Below the pieces are notes generated by a model. That model was not told the DNA's origin, did not search any database, and saw nothing but the letters and a program-made list of their open reading frames with translations. From positions 97,971,924 through 98,035,923 of the forward strand of contig OX393550.1 of NCBI GenBank assembly GCA_947650365.1: 64,000 bases of DNA, given 5' to 3'. Source of the DNA: Chamaelirium japonicum. Lineage: Eukaryota > Streptophyta > Magnoliopsida > Liliales > Melanthiaceae. The position numbers were made by a program, and so were the translations under genes. Below, one piece after another: positions 1 to 12,419 of the stretch (the stretch's first letter is position 1; each line of letters opens with the position of its first letter).

Positions 1-113
1 GGTGGTCAAAATATCCGTAGCTCATTTTCTCCTTCCGTAGCTCATAGCTCACCTAAGCATTCCTCTATATATATATATAGGGGGCTGCTATGCTGCGGCA
101 TGCGGTGCGTGTG

Positions 114-239
114 GCATCGCACCGCAGCCGTGTGATGCACTGCTGCGTGCATCGCATGCACGCAGCGCGTGCATCACACGGCTGCGGTGCGATGCCGCAT
201 GCACGCAGCGCGTGCATCACACGGCTGCGGTGCGATGCC
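114..239. repeat. GC-rich inverted and tandem repeat
   Basis: Two tandem copies of a 43-bp unit (154-196 and 197-239) are preceded by an inverted version of nearly the same unit at 114-157. The block could fold into a long GC-rich hairpin. It lies next to a compound microsatellite, and short frames through it are by-products of the repeat. I see no gene. Confidence 0.75.
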
Positions 240-266
240 GCACGCATCACATGCCGCATTCAAGCA

Positions 267-629
<363 letters not shown>

Positions 630-1768
630 TGTCACACCCCAGATCCGGCTGCACTGGAAACCAGCCAGACCCGGGGTGTGAGGGGGGTTTAAAGGGGTAA
701 GTCAAGGGAGTAAAAGGGTTTCAAGGTGATTTTTATCATTAATTTATTTACTATATATATTATCGTTGACTAATTGCTATGTGATGGGGAATGACTTTGA
801 GGGAAAGCCTACTAAGCTTTGCGGGAAAGCCTACTGGGCTTTGTGGAAAAGCCTACCAAACGAAAAGGAAAATGGTACTGGCATTTATTCAGAGCATTTA
901 ACACCATCAAACAAGTCTAACCACTTATTACATGATCAACTGGAAATGAAGGTAACTAACTAAAACTTCTAGAGTCCTCTCTCGACAGCTACTTTTCTCG
1001 AGGAGGCACCTGAGAAGGGTCTACAGTACCTGTAAAGAGTGTGCAATAACGGGGTGAGTTTACAAAGGTAAACTCAGTGAACAGCTAATCCTAAACTGAC
1101 TAGGGTAAACTACAACCATATTCTGCCCATCTCTAGGTTAACGATGACAGTATTAAACATCCATTTTAAATAATAGTATTAAGTTTACACTAACACGATA
1201 GCAAGCAAAAGATACTACCACATACGATTACAATGTCAAATTACAAGTTATGATGACATGATATATACTCATTTACATCTACAATCATGATCATGAACAA
1301 TGCAAGTTAGATCTAACCTACTCCTAGGGTGAACCGATAGTTTTCTACTTGATTCTGCCAATATACAACACCTGGTCTCAGTGTACTTGATCAACTAGAA
1401 AATACCCATATGGTCATAAGGGGACTTGGTTTTTCACCATTCCCGCCTAACTTGCTTCTTTGGGGTCATTATCCAGGGGTGGACTACTAGGCCACTCAGA
1501 CTTTACCGCATATCAAACCCTATGACCCTACTTACTTTATTCGGGTTGTGCACATGCGGTGGCTCACGTCCCATCCTATGCACATGGGTCCCCTACCCAT
1601 GCCAATGGGTAGTTGGTCCTCCCTCTAGGAAGACAACCTCAACCGAGGTAGTGTCTCAACCAGTCTCTCTACTGAGACTGCCAGCCCTCGTTACTCTCTG
1701 ATAACTCGGCTACACCATGTGTCACATGGTCATTAGGATTTAGTTCCAATCATCAATATTTACAATAA

Positions 1769-1887
<119 letters not shown>

Positions 1888-3214
1888 GAATAATTTACTG
1901 GTTCGCATGCATCCTACTGTAAAACTAGGTTGAAGTTCACTATTTTCGATGCTACACGGTATCATATGCAATAAAAAGAAATGCATATAGTTTCAGAGTT
2001 TTAGGAGCAAGGGATAGTATGCCTACCTCCCACATACAGTACCGGTTATCTCGTCTGCATGCATTGGACATACTATAACCACATGCAGTGATTTGTTTAT
2101 ATAATTATTTACTATACTACACATATGATCATAGTTCGCCCTAACTAGAGTAGGGTCAGTTATGTTCACCTGGATTATGCTCGGTGATCCCCAAATGTCT
2201 CGCCTGTGGTCCCGGTGCTCCGCCAAAAGAACAAGCTGCCAAGACGGGTCTAGGTAAGCAAAGGCTATCATTGTTAATCGTTATCTAAACTCACAGTTCA
2301 AAGGTTGGCCATGAGAAGAGGGATCCCAAGGATCCGATTTTACTAGAATCCGACATCGGTTGGAGGGTTTCGAGTCAAATCACGTAGAACCGATGAAATT
2401 GATCGCATTGGCTGAGTCACTAGGGTAAAAGAGGTTCTAGGATCAGCAAGTAGGTCTCGATATCCTGAGTACGATGCCACTGGTTTTGTTCGAATCTGAG
2501 TTCGGACGGAGAAATAGCGGCTAAACCACGACTAGATCGGGTCCATGGATAAAACGGGGTACTAAATAGTATAATTATTATACCAAACTATGGCCAATAT
2601 GTAGGATTTTCCAAGCCGACCGCAATGGAACTAGTTTTGTCCGATTCTGAGTTTGAACGGAGAAATGGCGGCTGAATCAATATCTGATGGTTCACGGGTC
2701 TGGTTCAAGTGAACCAAACTGGTTCACACTGTTGGATCGGGCCTGCAGTAGTCGGGTCGGGTCCGGGGTTATCAGCCCGGGTCTAAATTGTCGGGTCGGG
2801 TCTGGGTTTAAGTTTAGTAAGAACCTCGTGCAGACCCGTTATTTACGGATCTGCCCCTGTCCTTCTTCTCCATGAGAACCAGGGGGCGACGAGATTGGCT
2901 GACTACGACGGAGGGAGGCCGGCCTGGAGGCGCCGGCGAGTGCTCGGTCGATCTCCCCTGCACCACCTCCATGGAGAAGATGCGGGCGGAGCCGACGGAG
3001 CGACCGTAGGAGCCCCGGAGGCGGAAGGGCCCGGTCAAGGAGTGGTCGTGCGCGAGGTTTGGGTAGGCTCCGGTGGGGCTTGGTTGCACCGGTGGTCGCC
3101 GGTGAGGCCTGGGGTGGCCTCCGGTGGTGTCTCCACCCGTGTGGGCCGCGGGCAAGGAAGGAGGAAGGGGTTGCGGCCAGGGTTAGGTCTCGGTGGCTCC
3201 GGCAGCTGCCGGGA

Positions 3215-3574
3215 TGTTGGAGTAGAAAGCTCTCACACAAAGAAACTACTGATTGCTACAGCAAAAACAAAGTTACAAAATAGAGCAAATGGATAGACAG
3301 TGTAGCCAATTGAAAAACTTCATAAACGACCAGAAAACACTGCTTATAATAGGCTTACAGCAACAACCCACAATGCCCAAAAATAGGATAACGATCCCAT
3401 CATCAGAACAGGGAACCAAACTCCACTTCCACCTAAAAATGTGGAGACCCATTCACCACTACTCATAACTACCCATTACAATTGAAACAACCACTTTCTA
3501 TAAATTAGTTGACAGAAAAACAAAGAACAGAAACCTAAATTAAAGGGTAGGCTGATCTGCATCATCCTTCAACA
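3215..3574. mobile_element. Small solo LTR (about 360 bp) nested in the 4-kb LTR
   Basis: The AT-rich segment begins TGTTGGAG and ends CTTCAACA, imperfect inverted termini. Its composition is unlike the GC-rich sequence on either side. Flanking pentamers are CGGGA (3210-3214) and GGGGA (3575-3579), one mismatch apart. With no coding sequence inside, I read it as a small copia-type or TRIM solo LTR. The family is not identified. Confidence 0.5.
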
Positions 3575-3787
3575 GGGGACTGCGTGGTCGGTCGTCGGGT
3601 CGCATGGAGGACGAGAGGAGGAGAAGGGGAGGGCTAACCTGGGCTTGGTGCTCGTCGGAGTCATGGGAGGAGGCGGGGCCGCTGCTCCTCTCTCTCTAGT
3701 CCTCTCCTTCGATCTCTCTACTCTTTCCCTCTTTCTCCCAATCTCTCTCTCTTTATAATTCCGTCTCTTCTTTGTTTTGCCGTTCTC

Positions 3788-3812
3788 TGTGTGTGTGTGT
3801 GTGTGTGTGTGT
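3788..3812. repeat. (TG)n microsatellite
   Basis: About 12 TG units between pyrimidine-rich sequence and unique sequence inside the 4-kb LTR. Confidence 0.9.
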
Positions 3813-4674
3813 TCATCATGAAGTGGGGAGGGGGCTGTTATGGTGGTAAAGAGGGTTGGGAAATCTGATTGTTAAAGCCTTTAATTCCTAATAAAGAGGA
3901 TGGAATCAAGGGAGAAAAGATCTGGTTCTATCATCCTAAATCTTTTCGATTTTCCCCATCTGAAATTAGAATTTTAAATTTAGGGGAGAGATCGAGATCT
4001 AAGAAATCTAAATCCAGCTACAAAGTTAGGGAACAGGTCCTAGGGCTGGTCGGGCTCGATCCCGGGCCCTGAACTGCACTCGGTTGGAACCCGGGTGTGA
4101 TTCGTCTGTCTACCAGGCTGAAAAGAATAATCAGCCATAACTCACAAACCGGAGGTCAGAATAGGGCCCGAGAGGATTTGTTGGAAATGTCTCATCTACG
4201 CAAACGCGTCGGCTCTTGACATATATTTTTCTAACTTTTAGATCTCCCCAAAAGAAGAAAATACACCAAAATTTAAAATAGCAATAACTCATCACCCGTG
4301 TGTCGAATCGACCCCATCTTAGGCTCATTGAAAAGCTCTCTAAAGACCCACCCAACGTATCCAACTTTGTTGTGATCCAATTACCCAATCTTTTGTGGTA
4401 AACAAAATAATGCCAAAGGTTGGATAATTATTGATATTCTAGGGTTTTACTACAGGGCTGTCGAAATTGGTTGTGCATACACCCAATTGTTGCACAGGAT
4501 GCATCAGTGCAACGTGCTCGAAGCTGTGGAGAAAGTGAACATAAAACGTTTCATAGGTTTACGACTCATTCTTCCAAAACAAGCCCAAAGAAAAAATCTG
4601 ACTATAAAAAGATGAAAAGGTCTAAGAAGGACTTTTATTATTCCCAAATCTAACACCACAGGTGTTACAGTACG

Positions 4675-4780
4675 TTTCGATCCACTGTTTCCACATATGG
4701 TCTCTATGTTTATCATTTTCAAAGCTAATGGTTCTCGATAATAGAGACATCTGCATGCTTCTTTTAGGAAATTCTTTATT
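4675..4780 (+). mobile_element. 5' LTR fragment of copia element 1 (right piece)
   Basis: This matches 9514-9618, the end of the 3' LTR, including 'caaagctaatggttctcga' and 'tagagacatctgcatgctt'. It completes the LTR interrupted at 629. The LTR end falls at about 4780, directly before a primer-binding site. Confidence 0.8.
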
Positions 4781-4781
4781 C

Positions 4782-4794
4782 TTGGTATCAAGCC
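4782..4794 (+). other. Primer-binding site of copia element 1
   Basis: TTGGTATCAAGCC lies right after the LTR end. It resembles the usual plant copia site TGGTATCAGAGC, complementary to the 3' end of initiator Met-tRNA, with a short deviation (AAG for AGAG). Confidence 0.7.
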
Positions 4795-7340
4795 ATGCCT
4801 CTAACTCTCTTTATTTATATAGCATTATGTTTAGATCCTTTCTTGCAATCGTTAATGGGTCTTTTTCGGTTCTGTTGAACCCATCATCGATTGATAATGG
4901 ATCATTAGAAACCTTAAAATTCGCACATGTTTTTTACACTCCGATCGACATCAAGGTTTTTAGGGGAGTTTCGTGATCGACAACCAACCCTCCTGTTTGG
5001 TTTATACCGAGGGATGGGGCAGGTAGGCCATGCGACGAACCTTAAATTTGAGATGGCTGATCAAAATTCGATATGATAGATCCAAAATTCAGATTTTGTG
5101 GCTACTTTCGTCTCGATTCGGGAATCGAATAAGAGCAAAGGGTTGTATGCTACAGGGTTTGTTCAGTTTTCCGATCGAATCCAATTCCCTTGGTCGTGCT
5201 ATACGAATAACTGTATAGGTTTTGTGAGTGGCCACGATCTAAAGGCCTCCCGTGGGGAGTGATTCATAACTAGCCAAAGCATCCTGGATCATCCTCCACG
5301 AGTGATTCATACATTACGCGCCATGGGGTGAGTTGAATCATATAAATATATTTGATCGTGACATTATCTTTCTAGTTGTATCGATATTAGGGTTTGTCTT
5401 TGCCCAAAGGAAGGCGATCCCCAATACCGTGCAATTAGGATAAGAAGGTAAATTATATATAGAGAAATGGATGGTTTTTATGTCCATAGAAAAGAACCAT
5501 TGCTTAAGCTCTTTATATAATTCACTGGTCTTATTGAGAAACATGAAATTTCTTATGGTGTTTTAGTAAAACTCCTGCGGAGAGCGACTTTTTCCCATAG
5601 GGAGGTCTGAGTTTTACTAACTAATAATTAGCATGTGCTAATCATCAGATTAAGAATAATTTATTTATGCCTCATAATAATGTATGCCTTTTCTTCTCCA
5701 GGTACCCCACTCTATGTGTCAGACCTTATCATGAACCTTACCTCCCTGTTCGGGGAGAATTTCTCAGACAAAATGGATAAACTGTTATCTAAGCGTCTAA
5801 CTGGTGATAAAGTAGTGCGAGAGCGTATCATATAGATGCATGATACTGCTTTGGTATGTTATGAATCTAATCATAGTTATTCTCATAAATCTGACAATAA
5901 TTGATGGATTGATTCTGGTTCAACAATCCATATCTTTACCGTCATACATAGATTTCTTGGCTTATGAGACCCAACTGACGGAGAGAAGGTCATCTTCTTG
6001 GGAAATAAGCTACGCTCCAAGGTAGAAATTGTGGGGACCTTTAGTCTAGTCCTCTAGACCGGATACTCTTTGGATTTAGATATAATTTTTTATGTTCTAA
6101 GTTTCTCTAAAAATTTATTATCTATTTCAAGACTAGTGCCTATGGACTTCTCTCATAGGCTCTGATAGGTTGATTGATGTTTTATATAAACTGGACATAG
6201 ACTCTAAAAGTAATTGCTCCATGATGATTATAAATAAAAACATTATCAATAAGGATTCCTCCTTTCTATGGCACATAAGTTAGGACATATCTCTTTAGAG
6301 ATACTAAATATGTTAGTAAAGAAGGGTTCTAAAGACATTTGATTTTATCGACTTTGGGATTTGTAAAGACTGCATAAAGGAAAATCAGACCAATAAATCC
6401 TCTAAGAGTGCCAGGAGGAATAATGAGAAGTTAGGTATCATACACACGAATCTCTATGGACGGTTTAGTACACATTGTCTAAATGGTCAATGATATTTTA
6501 TATCGTTTATAGATAACATACGAGATATATGTATCTCTATCTTCTAGACGATAAGTTAGAAGCTCTTGAAGCTTTCAAAGTCTATAAAGCGGAGGTAAAT
6601 CGAGAAACAATCTGGTAGGAGTATCCTGATCAACTAGTTCCTGACATCCCAACTAATATAGAACAAGTTACCACTGAGCCTGTCATAGAGGAACCTATAA
6701 ATATCCCGACAGTGGTACTTGAAGTTTCACAATGTTATTACCTCATTCGGTTTCACGGAGAACATTTGTGGATCATTGTATTTACCTTAAGATATGTGAG
6801 AGCCATTATGTATTTCTGGTCCTATATGTGGATGATATTATTTTGGCCAGTAATGACTTGAGAATGATACACACGACGAAACAGTTTCTCTTTAAGAACT
6901 TTGACATGAAGGTATTAGGCGAGGCATCCTACTGATTGGTATTGAGATCATCAGGGACTGATCTCAAAGATCACTAGGATTGTCTTAAAGGGCCTATACT
7001 GATAAAGTTCTGAAAATGTTTAATATAAAAAACTGCTTGTAGGGGATTGCTCCCATTATTAAAGGTGACATATTTTGCTTGTTCCAAAGTCCGAGAAACT
7101 CTCTTGAAAGAGAGACTAGAAAACATTCCCTATGCATCTGTAATTAGCAGCTTAATATATCTGGAGATTTGTACAAGACCTGACATTAGCTTTGCAGTAG
7201 GGATGTTGGGTATTACCAGAGTGATCTAGGCATAGATCACTAGAAGGGTGTCAAAAAGGGACAAATGATTTTTTGATTACGTACAGACACTCTGAGCACT
7301 TGGAGCTAGTTGGCTATTCAGACTCTGACTTTGCTGGGTG

Positions 7341-7348
7341 CCTAGATA
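7341..7348. repeat. Target-site duplication CCTAGATA (left)
   Basis: An identical octamer lies at 7800-7807 on the other side of the MITE. Removing the element and one copy restores the copia RNase H frame (FAGCLDIRKLTSGY). Confidence 0.85.
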
Positions 7349-7799
7349 CAAGTTGGGCTGACAATTTCGGACCCGACACAAAGTTAGCGGGTCTGGGTCA
7401 GGGCTAAACGGGTTCGGGTCGTAAACGGGTCGACACGATAGATCCGTTTAATAAACGAGTCGGGTCCAGGTTTAGGGTCTGGACACGGTAGACCCGTTTA
7501 AAATTCAACGGGTCGGGTCGGGTCTACCTGTAATCCGATACTGTAATATATAGTACCAGCGGGTTTATCGGGTCAGGTCAGGTCGAGTTGGACTGGGTCG
7601 GATCGGGTCAACTGAATAGACCCGTGTGGTAAACGGGTCTAATGGGTCTTATTGGGTCAACCCATTTATAAACGGGTCGGGTACGGGTTTAGGATCTAGA
7701 CATGATTAGTTAAACGGGTCGGGTCCGGGTTTAGGGGTTTTGGACACGACCCGAAACTAGACACGACACGAACCCGACACGACATGGCCCGTTGCCACT
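7349..7799. mobile_element. hAT-type MITE, 451 bp
   Basis: The insertion interrupts the copia RNase H reading frame and is bounded by perfect 8-bp repeats CCTAGATA, the target duplication length of hAT elements. Its interior is dominated by CGGGTC and GACCCG motifs, and the right end reads GGCCCGTTGCCACT. The left end (CAAGTTGGGCTGACAA) matches its inverse only loosely. There is no transposase, so the element is non-autonomous. Confidence 0.75.
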
Positions 7800-7807
7800 C
7801 CTAGATA
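7800..7807. repeat. Target-site duplication CCTAGATA (right)
   Basis: Second copy of the octamer at 7341-7348. Confidence 0.85.
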
Positions 7808-8646
7808 TAAGGAAGTTGACATCGGGCTATGTGTTCCTGTTGGCAGGAGGTGGTATCTCATGGAGTAGCACCAAGCAAACCCTTACAGCGTCGTAGACTA
7901 TGGTGGCAGAGTTCGTTGCATTTTGTGAGATAATATCACATACTTCTTGATTAAGGAATTTTGTTACAAGGATTAGGATTGTGGATTCCATATCTAGACC
8001 TATAAAGACCTATTGTGATAACATGGCTGCTGTGTTCTTCTCAAAGAACAACAAGAGTAAAAGTCATAGCAAGCACATCGACATCAAGTATCTTGTCGTG
8101 CGGAATGATCAATCAGCTGTTAAGATCATCGTTGAGTAAATTGGTTTGAAGCTTATGGTTGCAGATCCAATAACCAAGGGATTACCATCCATTCAGTATA
8201 AGGGTCATGTGGATAGTATGGGCCTTCAAAGCTTATTGTACATTTAATTATATTTGTACTTCTTTTTTTAGTAGCTAATAATTTTTATTTTCGTCTCACT
8301 CTGGATATGTATCTTTAAGTCCGTGAGACATACAATAAGATCTCAGAGTAAGATTTTGTCTATTACTCATAAAGTTTGATAATCACATAAAATGCTTATT
8401 TAAAGGGGATTGGTCATAGCGTAATGGATGGAAGGGGAGTGTATGCTCATAAGGACATAACCGTCACGATTCATGTGACTATGAATATTTGTCTAAGTGA
8501 AGGAATATCTCTTAAAATTATGGGCCTAGTTTGTTTTTGCAAAATATAGTGTGCGCGCACTAATGTCTTTTTAAACTGAGTCATTACCCACTAGCATGTG
8601 TGTTTCCTAAAATAAAATTTTGTTTTGTTTTTGGGTTTTGTTTGCC

Positions 8647-8655
8647 AAGTGGGAG
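8647..8655 (+). other. Polypurine tract of copia element 1
   Basis: AAGTGGGAG directly precedes the 3' LTR start TGTTGGG. The same tract occurs at 20283-20292 in copia element 2. Confidence 0.75.
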
Positions 8656-9618
8656 TGTTGGGTTTTGGCTCGATTTCACCCACTGGACTTAGACCCGATC
8701 AGACTAGTGGGTAATTAGTCAGGCTCTGAGGTATGTGGTTAACTATTCTTAAACCAACTCTAATCCTACAAGTGTCGGGATTAGATCTAGGATTTGAGAG
8801 GTTGCGGGTCCCAACTCCGGGCAACGGGCATGCGCCACACCTTGCACGCCCCATTAGCAAAACCAATCGTATAGGAGACCTAAAGGGGCAAGGGGGCTGC
8901 GGTTAGTGGCCAGGATTTAAGGGGGCTGATTTTTGTTCTCTTTTTAAGGGTTGTGCGGTAAATCCCAAGAGGAGAGAGAAGGAGATTGCATAAGGTGCGA
9001 TCCCCCTTCTCCCTTTGTTCGTCTACAGAAAACCAAGAAAGAGAGGAGGAGATCGGACAAGTGCCGACCCCCTCCTCCTCTATTCTCTTCTCTTCAGGAA
9101 ACCGAACGGAGAGAAATAAAGGACTGCAGAAATCGAGCCCCCCTTTCTCCTTGGTGGTTTTGGTTTGCAAAGGAGCAGAGAGAGAGAGAAGATCCAACTG
9201 CCTTCTTCTCCTCTTCCCCTTGAGGTTTTGTTCTTCGTTAAAATCGAAGAGAGAGAAAGAGATTGATTGATTGAATCCTTCAGTTTCGCAATTCATTTCT
9301 CTCATCTCATTGATCTCTAAGGGGCCATGGGTCTGTACATGCGCTTGGTCACTAAGAAGAACCGGAGTTGAAGGCTTCCATCCGGGATCATCGGATCTTG
9401 TCGGTCGCTATCTCTTCCTCCATCGCGCTTAGGATCTCACGAGAGAAAAATTCGTCTACATCAATTCAATTGCGGATCATCATCACCCGACAAGTTATGG
9501 CCGGTGGTATGTTTCGATCCATTGCTTCCGCACATGGTATCTATGTTTGTCGTTTTCAAAGCTAATGGTTCTCGAGAATAGAGACATCTGCATGCTTTCG
9601 TATAGGAAATTCCTTACA
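8656..9618 (+). mobile_element. 3' LTR of copia element 1
   Basis: The LTR starts TGTTGGG just after the polypurine tract and ends CCTTACA, about 963 bp. Its last third matches the split 5' LTR (395-629 and 4675-4780). It holds a GA/CT-rich leader-like stretch (8940-9260). The flank after 9618 cannot be checked for a target duplication because the 5' LTR start is lost. Confidence 0.8.
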
Positions 9619-9743
9619 CCTCGTCCTCTAATTCCTCCACTCCTCCTCCTCCTCCCTCTACCTCTTTGGCTCGCCCATCGTTGGCAGCACACTCGTAGGT
9701 CACGTTCAGTCATTGGGTGTATTGTTGGTCCGCAAAAGAAGGG
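9619..9743. other. Unassigned sequence between two transposons
   Basis: This short CT-rich stretch (ctcctcctcc) lies between the copia 3' LTR and the next element. I see no gene or known element in it. Confidence 0.4.
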
Positions 9744-10319
9744 GGACTTAGTGAACGGTTCCCTACAAGAGATCAATTTTAGCTAAATGATAACCATATT
9801 TCAAGGACCAAAATACCTCACATTGTGCATCAAATTTTCATTTCAATGCCACTTCCTTCAAAACTAAACCGAATCCTAAACCCTATGATCTATAGGCCAT
9901 GGGATGAACCCTAGACCTATTGAAAGGTGGCTCCGAAGGTCGATGCCTTGGTAACTTTGAGTTAACACTTTCGATATGCAAACAGAGAGAAGATTGACAC
10001 AAGATATGGTCTCGGAGTTCAGCCGAAGCTTACGTCTCCGTGCTATAGGGAGCAACCTGAATTCACTAACTCTTTGTTCGTCGTGACCTCGACAGGCCGA
10101 GTGTCACTGAGGTGTCTCCGAACTCTTCAGAGACAAGAAGAAGATCGAGGATGTTTGGAAGATAAAAAAGCTGGGATTCCAGAGCTCTGGGATTCAGGAT
10201 TCTATTATCTGGTTTTTGAAATCAGATTTCCCATCCTTTTACACTTGAAGGCTCTGCTATTTATAGGAAACTTTGGAAGGCAATTTGGGGCAAATGGCGG
10301 TTTTTGCCGTTCTATCTGG

Positions 10320-10535
10320 GGATCCTCCAGGTAAGGCCGGTGGGTCCCACTGTCGGCTCTGTAGACCCACCAGGCAGGGCTGGTGGGTCCCGCTGTCGTC
10401 TCCGTGGACCCCCCAGGCAGGGCTGGTGGGTCCCGCGGTGGTCTCTGTGGACCCCCCAGGCATGGCTGGCAGATCCCGCGGTGATCTCTGTGGACCCCCC
10501 AGGCAGGGCTGGTGGGTCCCGCAGTCTCTGGGGCT
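10320..10535. repeat. Tandem repeat, about 42-bp unit, 4-5 copies
   Basis: Units centred on 'ggcagggctggtgggtcccg' followed by a variable 'gtctctgtggaccc' stretch repeat every 42-43 bases within the Mutator-like element. Both strands give long open frames here, which is what a repeat of length divisible by or near three produces. I do not call a gene. Confidence 0.8.
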
Positions 10536-10860
10536 TCTTGCCAAAATTTGCACCCACAAACCCAAAATTGCTCCCTTCCCTTCCCTTCTCTCCCTTTCTC
10601 GTTCTCTCTCGAGCAGTTGGCGACAACAACATCAACAACAACAGTGGTGGCGAGCGGTAGTGGCGCGGTGAGCAGCGGGTGGCGACATCAGCAAGGCAAT
10701 AGCATCGGCGGTGGCGAGCGAGGTCGACAGTGGCGGCGACATCGACAACGATGGTGCGAGTCGCAGCTGCTTGACGCCACTGGCTCGGCTGCAGCTAGCA
10801 GCAGAGACGAGAGGCAACGACGGTGGCGAGCAAGGTCGGATTGGTTCATATTAGGTTTAT

Positions 10861-11060
10861 GATTATATCTAGGGCTCTAGGGTTCATCCCATGGCCTGTA
10901 GATCTTAGGTTTTAGATTAGATCTAGGGTTTAGGTTTTAGGATTAGGTCTAGGGTTCACCCAATGGCATGTAGATCTTAGGTTTTACGGTTCGGATTAGG
11001 TCTAGGGTTCATCCTATGACCTGTAGATCTTTGGTTATAGGATTAGGGTTTGGATTAGGT
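10861..11060. repeat. Degenerate repeat with telomere-like TTTAGGG motifs
   Basis: Three imperfect units containing 'ctagggttcatcccatgg' and 'tgtagatcttaggttt' start near 10877, 10949 and 11005. A single inverted counterpart lies at about 9876-9920, so the array is part of the element's right terminal repeat. It is not a telomeric tract. Confidence 0.6.
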
Positions 11061-11181
11061 TTTAGGTTTTGTTTAGAGTGGAGTGGCATTCAAATGAAAA
11101 TTTAAAAACTATTAAGGGGTATTTTCATCTTTTGTCCTTAGGCTTAAAGGGATAAGCTGCTTTGTACCGTTCACTAAGTTC

Positions 11182-12419
11182 ACATTACTTCAGTCTGTTC
11201 TTCAGGCACTCCCAGTTTTCCAAGTCGGAGCCATTAATTTGGATTCCCCACCGTTCTCTTGATCAGCTGAATTGGGAATTCTGTCGTTGTCTTTGGGCTA
11301 AGGGGGACCTCAAACATGGGCTTCACTTAGTCAATTGGGTTGACGTCTGCCGGCCAAAAATGCATGGTAGTTTGGGTCTCCATAATCTTCGGCAATTACG
11401 TCAAGCCTTAATGGGGAAAAAAGTTTTCCAGGTCCTTTCTAACCATATCAGCCCTTTGGTTACGTTTGTCCAAGATAGATATAATGTTCCTTAGGACCCT
11501 TGGCAATGGCCGCAACCTGCCATATGCTCTTGGGCATGGCGCGCTATCTCTGAGGGTTTACCCGTCGTCAGGGACCACATCCATCATGCAGTTTGGTTCG
11601 GGGCATCTTATGACCTGTGGTTAACCCAATGGTGTTCTTCCATGCCGCTTGCTCGTATGGTGTTACCTTACGATCAAGGTATTGCAATTCATTTCCGGTC
11701 TATATCTGACCTTTTTGATGCTCAAGGATGGCACAATGGTTGTTTGCCAGAATTATTTATGTCGGAGTGGGTCCTTGATATATGTAACCAACCGATCCTT
11801 CGCCACCAGCCTAGGTCCCCTATCCTATTGGGACTCCATCAAATGCCGGCTTACTTCGTGGCCAGAGCCTATCAATTGTTGCAATCGCCAGATTCCTTCA
11901 TGGATGGGCTTCTGGCTAATGTTTGGCGTCAATTGTGGAAAATGCCAATGGACCCTCGGGTCCGGCTTTTCCCATGGAAGTTTTTTTGCTCGCGACTTCC
12001 AATCCGAGCTTACCTCAGTTATATTGGGATGTCAATTTCTAATATTTGTCCCAGGTGCATGACGGCTGAGGAATCAATGGAACATGCTTTTTTCATATGC
12101 TCCCCAATTAGTCAGCATTGGTCAATTGTAAGCGGGTATGCTCGTGTGACTCACCTCCCCACCTCTGTCACTGAGTTTGGCTTGATGTTTAGTCAGTCTC
12201 ATGCTCACAATGCTGGGTATAGTAAATCCGTCAAAGCTTTCCTTGGGTATTTGCTTTGGCACATCTGGAAAGCCAGGAACCAAGCTCTTTTTGATCTCAC
12301 CAATCCATCAGTGCTAAGTACCTTTGACTTGGTTAGAGCAGATTTTGAGACCTTTTGTTCTGCTAATCTGATCTCCACAGATTTGGGTCACATCTCGACC
12401 ATGCATGTGATGAAGGTGG
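11182..12419 (+). pseudogene. LINE (L1-type) ORF2 C-terminal part, left piece
   Basis: One frame runs from about 11182 to 12419 with a single in-frame TAG (11492-11494). It encodes the end of a non-LTR reverse transcriptase (HLVNWVDVCRPKMHGSLGLH) and then the zinc-binding zf-RVT region (about 11880-12110: VWRQLWKMPMDPRVRLFPWK, RLPIRAYLS, CPRC, EESMEHAFFIC). Such proteins copy LINE RNA into DNA at the target site. The 5' end is missing and abuts the Mutator-like element. At 12419 the frame is interrupted by copia element 2 and continues at 22253 in phase (KVV joined to HARWIPP). Confidence 0.85.
12415..12419. repeat. Target-site duplication GGTGG (left) of copia element 2
   Basis: The identical GGTGG lies at 22248-22252 after the 3' LTR. 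Removing the element and one copy restores the LINE frame. Confidence 0.9.

Larger units (their letters stand above)
4795..8646 (+). pseudogene. Degenerate copia gag-pol (element 1)
   Basis: This is the internal region of a copia element, broken by many stops, frameshifts and deletions. Recognisable pieces in order: protease motif WIDSGSTIH at about 5905-5931; pre-integrase and integrase start at about 6250-6470 (LWH..LGHISLE, then a TNLYG remnant); reverse transcriptase around YVDDIILAS at 6820-6850 and LGEASY at 6915-6932; the conserved RPDISFAVGM stretch near 7180; RNase H from SDSDFAG (about 7319) past a MITE insertion to ADPITKGLP (about 8163-8190). Gag is not clearly recognisable, and most of the integrase core and the N-terminal half of RT are missing. 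The element cannot encode working enzymes. Domain order PR-INT-RT-RH is the Ty1/copia order. Confidence 0.85.
9744..11181. mobile_element. Non-autonomous TIR DNA transposon, Mutator-like
   Basis: The two ends are reverse complements over roughly 180-300 bases with gaps. GACTTAGTGAACGGT near 9745 pairs with ACCGTTCACTAAGTTC near 11166-11181. Blocks around 9793-9920 pair with 10861-11150, for example the 'aaaatttgatgcac' and 'cctaaaccctatg' regions. Long degenerate TIRs suggest a Mutator-like element, but I could not find a 9-bp target duplication, so exact ends are uncertain. The core (9930-10860) is GC-rich and includes a tandem array. No transposase is present. It may be a Pack-MULE carrying host fragments. 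Confidence 0.6.

Noticed and set aside
2814..3296. Overlapping GC-rich frames on both strands
   Set aside because: They lie inside the 4-kb solo LTR, overlap each other in several frames and match no family I know.
10257..10671. Four long open frames on both strands
   Set aside because: They come from the 42-bp tandem repeat, which stays open in several frames.
10861..11060. Possible interstitial telomere (TTTAGGG motifs)
   Set aside because: The motifs are scattered in a longer unit that belongs to a transposon terminal repeat; there is no TTTAGGG array.
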